Of a DNA stretch of 64,000 bases, positions 56,708 to 64,000 are shown in pieces. Each line of letters opens with the position of its first letter. The stretch's first letter is position 1. A program made the translations under genes and the position numbers. Origin of the DNA: Ignavibacteriales bacterium (GTDB taxonomy: Bacteria > Bacteroidota > Ignavibacteria > Ignavibacteriales > Melioribacteraceae); NCBI GenBank assembly GCA_021740915.1, contig JAIOYW010000002.1, positions 1 to 64,000 of the forward strand. The letters are read 5' to 3'. The notes below the pieces were generated by a model. That model saw only the letters and a program-made list of their open reading frames with translations, searched no databases and had not been told where the DNA came from.

Positions 56708-59700
56708 CTAGTTAATCAATAATGCTTCGGACAAGAATATTTCAATCTTCTTGATATTTCCTTCCCGGACAAAGATCGATTGACTAATTTCTTCGCTGAA
56801 TTCCAGCCCCGCTAATTTTATTTCCTTTTCATTATTATCCCATACAACAATTTTATCTGTATCCGAAAGATGATAAATGAAAGGAACCTGACAATAGGTA
56901 AATGCTAATGAATTCTTCGGGCATTTTATAATTTGCTGTTCGCTATTATAATCAAAGTATCTGAATATTTCTTCAGCATTTAAAAATTCTGAAGTTCTTA
57001 AGAGAGAAGGGTTAATTACAATTTTGCCTGATTTAACCATTAAACCTAACTCTTTCAATCTTGAAATAATATCTTCCTTCACCTGCCCGGTCATCCCTGG
57101 CTGCTGAACTCCCGTAAAATATGGTGTGTGTGAATAAGGATCGGTTGGGAATGCGCCGTATTCATCAGGTTTTTTACCTGCGCCAATACCATTTTTAATA
57201 TCGTAATAGATGAGTTTTAACTTATGTAAATTTTCTTGTGCCTCAGTATTCTGCAGACCGTGGAGATATACCTCCTGAACAGACAAAAGAAGCTTGGAAA
57301 CCATATGCCAATAAATGGAGCCCAAACCTTCATACTTGTAAAAAGTAGTTGCGCGCCCCGTGAACTCGCTATGATGAAATGTTTTTTCGTGGATGTCAAG
57401 GATTACTTGTAATTCTTCCGGCGCAAGTTTCCGGAAATCAGGATCACTCAGTGAATTCAGCTTCTTCTTTAATTCCTCGGTATTAATGATATCACTATTA
57501 AAATGAACACCGCCATCAATATCTTTATAAATAATTTCTTTATTTCCCATGCTTAAAAGCTGCTCAAATAATCTTGATTTCTTTATAAGATCATTGGGGA
57601 TATTGTTCTTATCAATAAATAAAGGTAATTCTTTATTGGGATAAAGCATATAGCTATTCTGATCTTCGCGGTAAAGTCTGCTTTTCTTTAAGGCGTTAAG
57701 CAACTCCAAAGATTCCTTAACTGATAAATGCCCTGAACTTAATACGGCGACCTGTCCTTCAAGCATCTCGTACAAATGCTTTATCTTAAATTCATCCTTT
57801 GAAATGCTCAGAATATTGTAAGAGTGATAAAGTCCATCCTCTCCTTTATTAGTTTTTATAGTAGTTTCAACAAGAGAAAGACTTATTACACAAAATTCAT
57901 AGATCATCGAGGAAGATATTTTACGACTATCACCGGTAAATCCTTTTTTATATATTTTTGTTCTATATTCAGAACCAGCTTTTCCAAGTTTATCGGCAAT
58001 AATTTTTCTCGATCTGTCATCAATACCAATTTTCTGAATTTTGTCTGCATCAGATAATGCATCGTAAATATTGTCAAAAAATTGAGCGGTCTCACCCGAG
58101 ATATTATAATTTTCTTCACTTATTTCATTTATCATTTCTTTCAGAAAATTAAGGTAGCGCCTGATATAATATAAGGTCACCATCGAAACTCCGTATCCGA
58201 CCAGGGCATTATTTGCATCGTTCCATTCTGGCCTCTGAGTATTCATCCAGATACCGCCGCCGGGGATGAAATTTGATAATTTTACTAAAAGTGTAAGCAG
58301 CAATTTTTCAATTAAATTAACCTGAACTAAAGACTGGTCGGACTTTTTAAGGAACTTAGTGTCACCGCCGAAAAGTTTTTCATCCGCTTTAAGCTGACTA
58401 TCCAGTGCAAAGTCAAACTCAATAGTATCCCTGGGATCATTAAGAATTTCTTTATATTCCTTAATACGATAAGGGACATTTGCAAAGGTGAAAATTTTCG
58501 TATCAGCCATTTGTCTGAGTGAGCTCGGATTAAATTCCTTCTCCCATTCAAGCAATTTCAGCAGATAGATTATCTGATGATCCCCCCAATAACCAATATT
58601 TGCCCAGGGATTATGAGGCTCAAGAACTTCCCAGTCAAATCCGTCGCGGAACACACGATATGGATTATAGCCATCCGCAGTAGAATTATTAAGAAATTTT
58701 GCAATCATGGAATCGAGATATTTGGGGAACGACAGAGCAAGAGCCTCCCAATTCTGGAAAATATCCCTCCAGTTTCCCTGATAATTCAGAATTTTTTCAT
58801 TATTCTGGTCTTTAATATCAATCGAAAACGAATTCCATGGTCTGCTGGGGTCGCCGTGCCTTCTACTGAAAGTAAGTGGCATATATTCCATAGCCAGCCT
58901 GATGAAATGGGAATCCCCTGTCGCAATGACTTTTTCAATTAATTCCCATGTAGAAATCTGATCATCCAATTCCTCAAAAAATTGCCTGAAAGATTTTACT
59001 ACATAAGGATTTGCATTCCGGACAAATAAAATAAAATCATCCTTTTCCACTTTATAACCATCATCAAAGATACCGCCTCTCATTATGTTAAAAAGCACAT
59101 TTGAAAAATGTCTCGCAGTATTAAGCTTATTGCCTGTAAGCTGAACACCGTCAGCCTGGGCAACAATTTTCTCGAGTTTTCGTTTACTCTCAATTACATC
59201 CTGAAATAAAAACCCGAAATCATCGCCTTTGGTTTTGGCTCGGATTATACTGACTAAATTACCCGCATTCTGATTTATATCAATAGCGAAAAACCAGCCG
59301 GCATTCGTCTCAGGGCTAAGCGAAAAGTTTGAGATTGTAAGAAATGCTCCTCTCATCCCGTGTATCTTTTCTTCCTGATCTAAATCAATGCCTTCTCTAA
59401 AATTTTTTATCTGCTTCGAACATAAAAGAAATTTTTCCACAGGAACACCGGCAGTCCATACCGTGGTAGCTGTTAAAGATTCCGCTGGCAATGCCCGGTC
59501 AGATGGAATAGAACTTAATGAAAATACACCTATGCTATATTTGCTAACTAATTCACTCTTCTTGTAACCATCCACAAGCGTGCTGAATCCTGATTGAAGC
59601 TGACTGTAAATTCCGGAGGGAAGGATATTCTGTATTCCATCCAGAATCTCTATTTCATAAAGTTTGCCGGAGTTATTAAAAATCCTGGAAGTTTTAATAA

Positions 59701-60175
59701 AGCCATAGTTCTCGCTGCAGGTCCAGCTATACTGAAATTTAATTCCAAGATCGTTATTGATCTCCTCGAACATTATCTCTGTACTCGATAAATTTTTATA
59801 AAGATTTCGTGTCACAGAATAGATGCCGAAATAGTTCTCCGAGAAAGGTTCCCAAAGATATTGTTTCTCTCCTGAGCAGACTTTCACAATGGTTTTGCTT
59901 CCGGTTATCTCATTGACATCATGAAGTTTATCATCGTTGGTATATGGGAAAAGAGCATTATCAGGATTTTTCCGGCCTGCGGTTATACCGCCTTTACTCG
60001 AAATGTAAATCCAGTGATCGCTTGCGCTTACAATACTCATCAGAAAAGGTGACATTTTATCGTAATTCGAGATTTTATAAAATGTTTCCCCGTATATTTG
60101 GGTAAATTCTCCCTGAACCGGATCATTGTTTTTCTTCAGTTCTTGTTGTCCGATTGCGATGTTTGGTTTATTCAT
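56708..60175 (-). CDS. giant GH94-like oligoglucan phosphorylase
   Basis: 1155 residues from the ATG at 60175 (a TTG at 60181 is the alternative). No signal peptide, so cytoplasmic. An N-terminal beta-sandwich (about 20-330), a linker and an (alpha/alpha)6 barrel (from about 370) resemble GH94. The segment RPEWNDANNALVGYG aligns with the GH94 GDWNDG motif, giving Asp653 as likely general acid; ILNYQGNWRDIFQNWEALAL and PHNPWANIGYWGDHQ are conserved-looking active-site loops. Size and layout match 1,2-beta-oligoglucan phosphorylase (GH94) or the beta-1,3-oligoglucan phosphorylases of GH149/GH161. It would shorten imported oligoglucans to glucose 1-phosphate. Confidence 0.75.
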   Translation of the reverse strand: MNKPNIAIGQQELKKNNDPVQGEFTQIYGETFYKISNYDKMSPFLMSIVSASDHWIYISSKGGITAGRKNPDNALFPYTNDDKLHDVNEITGSKTIVKVCSGEKQYLWEPFSENYFGIYSVTRNLYKNLSSTEIMFEEINNDLGIKFQYSWTCSENYGFIKTSRIFNNSGKLYEIEILDGIQNILPSGIYSQLQSGFSTLVDGYKKSELVSKYSIGVFSLSSIPSDRALPAESLTATTVWTAGVPVEKFLLCSKQIKNFREGIDLDQEEKIHGMRGAFLTISNFSLSPETNAGWFFAIDINQNAGNLVSIIRAKTKGDDFGFLFQDVIESKRKLEKIVAQADGVQLTGNKLNTARHFSNVLFNIMRGGIFDDGYKVEKDDFILFVRNANPYVVKSFRQFFEELDDQISTWELIEKVIATGDSHFIRLAMEYMPLTFSRRHGDPSRPWNSFSIDIKDQNNEKILNYQGNWRDIFQNWEALALSFPKYLDSMIAKFLNNSTADGYNPYRVFRDGFDWEVLEPHNPWANIGYWGDHQIIYLLKLLEWEKEFNPSSLRQMADTKIFTFANVPYRIKEYKEILNDPRDTIEFDFALDSQLKADEKLFGGDTKFLKKSDQSLVQVNLIEKLLLTLLVKLSNFIPGGGIWMNTQRPEWNDANNALVGYGVSMVTLYYIRRYLNFLKEMINEISEENYNISGETAQFFDNIYDALSDADKIQKIGIDDRSRKIIADKLGKAGSEYRTKIYKKGFTGDSRKISSSMIYEFCVISLSLVETTIKTNKGEDGLYHSYNILSISKDEFKIKHLYEMLEGQVAVLSSGHLSVKESLELLNALKKSRLYREDQNSYMLYPNKELPLFIDKNNIPNDLIKKSRLFEQLLSMGNKEIIYKDIDGGVHFNSDIINTEELKKKLNSLSDPDFRKLAPEELQVILDIHEKTFHHSEFTGRATTFYKYEGLGSIYWHMVSKLLLSVQEVYLHGLQNTEAQENLHKLKLIYYDIKNGIGAGKKPDEYGAFPTDPYSHTPYFTGVQQPGMTGQVKEDIISRLKELGLMVKSGKIVINPSLLRTSEFLNAEEIFRYFDYNSEQQIIKCPKNSLAFTYCQVPFIYHLSDTDKIVVWDNNEKEIKLAGLEFSEEISQSIFVREGNIKKIEIFLSEALLIN

Positions 60176-60251
60176 AATCAATGCTTTTTAACTTTGAAAT
60201 TGAGGAATAATGGAAAACTGAATTAGGTTTGTGAAAATAATAAAAATAATA

Positions 60252-60282
60252 TTGCTGGTGTCCGTTTTACGAACACCAGCAA
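60252..60282 (-). terminator. hairpin between the CBM-module protein gene and the large phosphorylase gene
   Basis: Arms TGCTGGTGT and ACACCAGCA, extended by one outer T-A pair, enclose a small loop. On the minus strand the stem comes 16 bases after the 60298 stop and is followed by the U-rich AATATTATTTTTATT. A true or leaky rho-independent terminator. Confidence 0.7.
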
Positions 60283-60297
60283 AAAAATATTAATTAA

Positions 60298-62475
60298 TTA
60301 CTTAATTAACATCATCTTTTTAACTGATTGGAAATTACCTGAACTGATTGAATAAATGTAAATTCCGGCAGGTAAGTCGAAAGCTTCAAAAGTAACTTCG
60401 TAGTTTCCTGCATCCATAAATTTGTTAATTAAAGTTTTAACTTCCTGACCAAGAGTATTGTAAACCTTAAGCGAAACATTATTTGCTTCAGGAATACTAA
60501 AACTGATATTTGTAGTAGGATTAAAAGGATTTGGATAATTCTGAGCTAATCCGAAAGCTGCAGGGACATCAGAATTCACCTCGATCACCTTTGAATAAGA
60601 ATATGTTCCGTCAAAATCGATCTGCTTCAATCTGTAATAAGTTACTGCTGATACGGGTTGATTATCCGAATAAGCGTAATCCGACCTTTCGGAAGTTGTT
60701 CCTTTGCCATCGATAAATGCAATTGTTGTGAATGAACTATTATCACTGCTTTTTTCAACTGCAAATCCGGAGTTATTTGTTTCTGTTGCAGTTGACCATT
60801 TAAGCAATACTGTGCCATTTACAACTGAGGCTGCAAAACTAGTTAACTCTACAGGTACAATTCCGGTGTGAAAGTAAACATTATCGATGAAAACGGTATT
60901 AGGATCACCTGAAATTATCATCTGAGCCAAATGATTGCGTGTTGTCAGCCCTGTGAAGGCAGACAAAGCAATATCGAAACTCACCCAGGCACCGGTAACA
61001 AGAGGCGTGCTTGAATTAGCATCGAAGCTCAGTTCATGTTCCACATCATCACCACCGCCATAGAGGCCGTCAGCACCAAAATCCACAAGTTTTATTTTGA
61101 AAACTGCAGGCATTGCTGTCGGGTCCGGTGTCCAGAAATCCATATGGAAATTTGACATACCTGATGCATTAACCGTTTGACTTACAAACTCGATACCTGC
61201 ATAAACCAGATTTGTATATTTCTTAGTGTCATTTCCTGCAATTAAAACATCTTCCACATCTGCTACATCCCATACCGCTGACCAGGTATCAACAGGGACG
61301 TTTGTATAAGCGTTGCTGAAGAGTGAAATCACCTGGGATGACGGGTAAACGGGAGTCGGGGCAGCAACTGAAGGCTCAGTGGGAATAACAACTTCTTCAT
61401 AGAAATAAACATTGTCAATATAAACGGTATTTGGATCACCTGAAATTATCATCTGAGCCAGATGTCCGCGTGTCGTCAATCCTGTGAAATCTGCAAGCGG
61501 AATGTCAAAACTAACCCATTCACCGGTAGTAAGCGGAGTTCCTGAAGTTGCATCGAAGCTCAGTTCATGTTCCACATCATCACCACCGCCAAAGAGGCCA
61601 TCTGCGCCAAAATCAACAAGTTTTATCCTGAAAACAGCAGGGGTAGCAGTTGGATCAGGCGTCCAGAAATCCATATGAAAAGCAGTCATATCAGCAGCAT
61701 TGATTGGCTGACTTGTAAATTCAATTCCTGCATATACCAGATTCGTGTATTTTTTTGTGTCATTTCCTGCAACCAAAACATCTTCAACATCTGCCATATC
61801 CCATACTGCGGACCAGGTATCTACAGTGACATTAGTATAAGCATTGCTGAATAATGAAATAACGTTTTCCTGAAGTTCTGTTGGTGTCGGAGCTGCAACT
61901 GTCGGCTCCTGTGGAGCTGCCATGATTTCGGAAAATGTAATATTATCGAAATAAATTACGTTTTCGGTAGTTCTCGCAGTAAAGTCCGGGAATATAACAA
62001 GACCGTTAATGTTCGTGGAAGAAGGCTCCCCGATCTTACCTGAGAAATCAAATGTAAGTTCTTCCCATTGATTGATTAATGTATTCGGTACTTTAATTTC
62101 CCCGGTTGAAGCACTGTTTGCTTCAAATTTAATCCCTACATCACTGATAACAGATTTCCAGACCATAATTTTTACAGTACAATTGGTCTGGTCAAGAGTA
62201 AATACCCCGATATCCGGGGTTACACAACCTGCCCAGGGAGCTCCGGCAACTTTTGCAGTAAATTTTGCAACTGTTGCGGAAGTATTCGCGCCGGTACCAT
62301 CCGGATTGGGAATGAATTCCAGCGGAGGATTATCCCCGTTTTCAAACACAGTCCAGTTCCATGTTGCTCCCAAACCGCCAGGCTCAAATGTAATAGGATT
62401 GTTCTGTGCGAACAGCATCCCGGCAGCAAACAGAAGAAACAGAATAGCAATTTTGTTACTTATCATTTTATTCAT
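60298..62475 (-). CDS. secreted surface protein with three glucan-binding-type modules, FN3-like region and T9SS tail
   Basis: 725 residues from the ATG at 62475, which has TGGAG six bases upstream; the ATG at 62487 overlaps that site. Signal peptide to about 24. Module A (about 26-182, starting ITFEPGGLGATWNWTVFEN) is followed by two near-identical modules B (about 190-360 and 368-537), each starting with VISLFSNAYTNV and containing VDFGADG..GGGDDVEHEL, a possible calcium loop. An FN3-like segment and a T9SS domain with NYPNPFNPTTNISFSIP close the protein. Similar modules occur in laminarinases and surface proteins of Flavobacteriia (from memory). No enzyme domain: probably a surface glycan-binding protein. 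Confidence 0.85.
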   Translation of the reverse strand: MNKMISNKIAILFLLFAAGMLFAQNNPITFEPGGLGATWNWTVFENGDNPPLEFIPNPDGTGANTSATVAKFTAKVAGAPWAGCVTPDIGVFTLDQTNCTVKIMVWKSVISDVGIKFEANSASTGEIKVPNTLINQWEELTFDFSGKIGEPSSTNINGLVIFPDFTARTTENVIYFDNITFSEIMAAPQEPTVAAPTPTELQENVISLFSNAYTNVTVDTWSAVWDMADVEDVLVAGNDTKKYTNLVYAGIEFTSQPINAADMTAFHMDFWTPDPTATPAVFRIKLVDFGADGLFGGGDDVEHELSFDATSGTPLTTGEWVSFDIPLADFTGLTTRGHLAQMIISGDPNTVYIDNVYFYEEVVIPTEPSVAAPTPVYPSSQVISLFSNAYTNVPVDTWSAVWDVADVEDVLIAGNDTKKYTNLVYAGIEFVSQTVNASGMSNFHMDFWTPDPTAMPAVFKIKLVDFGADGLYGGGDDVEHELSFDANSSTPLVTGAWVSFDIALSAFTGLTTRNHLAQMIISGDPNTVFIDNVYFHTGIVPVELTSFAASVVNGTVLLKWSTATETNNSGFAVEKSSDNSSFTTIAFIDGKGTTSERSDYAYSDNQPVSAVTYYRLKQIDFDGTYSYSKVIEVNSDVPAAFGLAQNYPNPFNPTTNISFSIPEANNVSLKVYNTLGQEVKTLINKFMDAGNYEVTFEAFDLPAGIYIYSISSGNFQSVKKMMLIK
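60865..61905 (-). repeat. tandem duplication of a glucan-binding-type module inside the 60298-62475 gene
   Basis: Two copies of about 510 bases (61393-61905 and 60865-61371) encode modules with long identical stretches, including TWSAVWD, NDTKKYTNLVYAGIEF and AQMIISGDPNTV. The DNA also repeats nearly base for base in places, which points to a recent duplication. Confidence 0.85.
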
Positions 62476-62536
62476 TTTTTTCTCCATGATTTATTTGAAT
62501 CTAAATCATTTGAATTATCAAATACTAAAGCATAAA

Positions 62537-63919
62537 TTATTTTATTAGCATCATCTTTTTTACAGACTGAAAACTGCCTGCATTAAATGAATACAAATAA
62601 ATTCCAGCCGGCAAGTCGAAAGCATCAAAAGAAATCTCGTAAGTACCTGCATTCATGAATTGACTAATTAAAGTCTGAACTTCCTGTCCCAAAGTGTTAT
62701 AAATCCTCAACGAAACATTATTTGCTTCCGGAAGACTAAAACTTATTTTTGTTGTTGGGTTGAAAGGATTAGGATAATTTTGATCCAAATTAAATCCGGA
62801 CGGAACAGCTCCGATTAGTTCTTTAACGTCTGTGGTTGAATTATGGAAATAAACATTATCGATGAAAATAGTGTTTGGATCGCCTGATATTATCATTTGG
62901 GCTAAATGGGCTTTGGTCGTCAATCCTGTGAATTCAGACAAAGGGATATCAAAAGCTACCCATTGATTACTGATAAGCTGCGGAGTTGAATTAGCGTCAA
63001 ACGTAAGTTCATGTTCAACGTCGTCACCACCTGCATAACCACCATCCGCGCCGAAATCAACCAATTTAATTTTAAAGACTGCGGGGAGTGAGGTTGGATC
63101 CGGAGTCCAGAAATCCATATGGAAATTGGTCATTGAAGTTGCATCAATTGTCTGTGATGTAAACTCGATACCTGCATAAACAAGATTTGTGTACTGCTTG
63201 GCATCGTTACCTTCAATCTGCACATCAGTCAAATCTGCCTGATCCCATACTGCTGACCATGTATCAACGTTCACATTCGTGTATGCGTTGCTGAATAAGG
63301 AGATAACATTAGCTGCGGGTAAAGTTGGGGTCGGCGCTGCAATCGTAGGCAAGAGCGAAGTTGAATTTTTTGGTGAAAACGTAATATTATCAATATAAGC
63401 CACATTTTCAGTCGTTCTTGTGGTGAAATCCGGGAAAATTACTAGACCGTCAATGTTGGTCGAAGATGGTTCACCAATTTTACCTGAAAAATCAAATGTG
63501 ATCTCCTCCCACTGATTAACTAAGGTATTTGCTATCTTGATCTCGCCTGTAGAAGCAAAATTAGCTTCGAATTTAATACCGACATCACTTATTACAGATT
63601 TCCAGACCATGATTTTCACAGTACAATTTGTTTCATTTAAGGTAAAGACACTGATATTGCGTGTAACGAAACCAGCCCATGGCGCTCCGTCAACTCTGGC
63701 TATAAATTTGGCTACCGTTCCGGATGTATTCACGCCCGAAGCATCAGGGTTAGGAATAATTTCTAATGGCGGGTTATCAACATTTTCGAAAACTTCCCAC
63801 GTCCAGGCAGCACCAATACCAGGAGTCTCAAAATCAATCGGACTATCCTGTGCTGAAGTTTTCACACTCATCGAAACAATGAACAAGAGGGTGAATAAAT
63901 ATGTTAGTTTTATTTTCAT
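62537..63919 (-). CDS. secreted surface protein with two glucan-binding-type modules and T9SS tail
   Basis: 460 residues. Signal peptide to about 23; module A (about 26-183, DFETPGIGAAWTWEVFENVD); one module B (about 192-360, NVISLFSNAYTNVNVDTWSA); then directly the T9SS domain (NYPNPFNPTTKISFSLP ... SVKKMMLIK). It is a shorter paralogue of the protein encoded just downstream, without the second B module and FN3 region. It is the first gene of the locus. A strong GGGAGG precedes the ATG. Expected to be anchored on the cell surface and bind glucan. Confidence 0.85.
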   Translation of the reverse strand: MKIKLTYLFTLLFIVSMSVKTSAQDSPIDFETPGIGAAWTWEVFENVDNPPLEIIPNPDASGVNTSGTVAKFIARVDGAPWAGFVTRNISVFTLNETNCTVKIMVWKSVISDVGIKFEANFASTGEIKIANTLVNQWEEITFDFSGKIGEPSSTNIDGLVIFPDFTTRTTENVAYIDNITFSPKNSTSLLPTIAAPTPTLPAANVISLFSNAYTNVNVDTWSAVWDQADLTDVQIEGNDAKQYTNLVYAGIEFTSQTIDATSMTNFHMDFWTPDPTSLPAVFKIKLVDFGADGGYAGGDDVEHELTFDANSTPQLISNQWVAFDIPLSEFTGLTTKAHLAQMIISGDPNTIFIDNVYFHNSTTDVKELIGAVPSGFNLDQNYPNPFNPTTKISFSLPEANNVSLRIYNTLGQEVQTLISQFMNAGTYEISFDAFDLPAGIYLYSFNAGSFQSVKKMMLIK

Positions 63920-63985
63920 TTTTTCCTCCCGGAAATTATATGGTTGATTTACAAATCGAATATTTTCTTTTATATAGGAGTATCC

Positions 63986-64000
63986 ATGCAGATAGTTACT
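63986..64000 (+). CDS. possible start of a plus-strand gene running off the right edge
   Basis: An ATG at 63986 follows TAGGAG with five bases between, a good ribosome site, and is divergent from the 63919 gene. Only five codons (MQIVT) are in the window, so nothing can be said of the product, and it may be chance. Confidence 0.3.

Noticed and set aside
62072-62548. Plus-strand open frame of 158 codons opposite the surface-protein gene
   Set aside because: It is antisense to a clear secreted protein, and a similar antisense frame lies opposite the paralogue at 63537-63947, as expected from shared coding sequence.

Overview
The window is a low-GC, gene-dense chromosomal segment. It probably comes from the Ignavibacteria (Bacteroidota/Chlorobiota relatives) or a close neighbour. 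The main clues are secreted proteins ending in type IX secretion (T9SS) sorting domains with the NYPNPFNP motif, a PorV-type outer-membrane protein, a TonB-dependent receptor with no SusD partner, and GGAGG-type ribosome sites. This taxonomic call is inference; no rRNA gene is present. I see no insertion sequence, prophage or CRISPR array.

1-8908 (all minus) reads as one co-directional run: a PP2C phosphatase, a secreted NlpC/P60 peptidase, a Tat-exported dipeptide epimerase, a fatty-acid 2-hydroxylase-like enzyme, a GH9 glucanase, a KaiC/RecA-like ATPase with a worn GGDEF-like domain, and a TPR plus outer-membrane barrel protein cut by the left edge. The last three look like part of an exopolysaccharide export and control system. 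8986-11381 (plus) holds a small membrane protein, an NtrC-type response regulator and a HIT protein.

11383-22289 (minus) is a housekeeping run: purC, DUF971, pgsA, pgpA, cinA, thpR, recA, recX, gcdH, guaB, a GT4 glycosyltransferase and purD. 22727-25133 (plus) is a POT-family transporter with a small membrane protein and a lipoprotein. 25332-26378 carries tRNA-Arg(CCG), tRNA-Gly(CCC) and tRNA-Val(TAC) around an antisense M50-like protease gene, followed by a clear terminator. 26518-29095 (minus) has an MFS transporter, a hotdog thioesterase and a methyltransferase.

29232-63919 (all minus, about 35 kb) is the most striking part: a glucan-utilisation locus. In order of transcription it encodes two surface proteins with glucan-binding-type modules, a giant GH94-like phosphorylase, a CBM9-like surface protein, a LacI regulator, a classical GH94 phosphorylase, a second CBM9-like surface protein, a TonB-dependent receptor, a 1087-residue secreted protein, a PorV-like protein, a glycoamylase-domain (GH144-type) enzyme, a 1055-residue candidate glycosidase, a cytoplasmic GH2 enzyme, a second glycoamylase-domain enzyme carrying a T9SS tail, a CUT1 ABC importer without its ATPase, and a parvulin-like foldase. 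The inferred flow is: surface binding and cutting, TonB-dependent passage, periplasmic trimming, ABC import, then cytosolic phosphorolysis. The GH144-type enzymes and the large phosphorylase suggest a beta-1,2-glucan, but the binding modules resemble those of laminarin (beta-1,3) systems, so the linkage is open. A perfect 24-bp palindrome and a second matching site lie 53 bp apart in front of the LacI-containing operon and are its likely operators.
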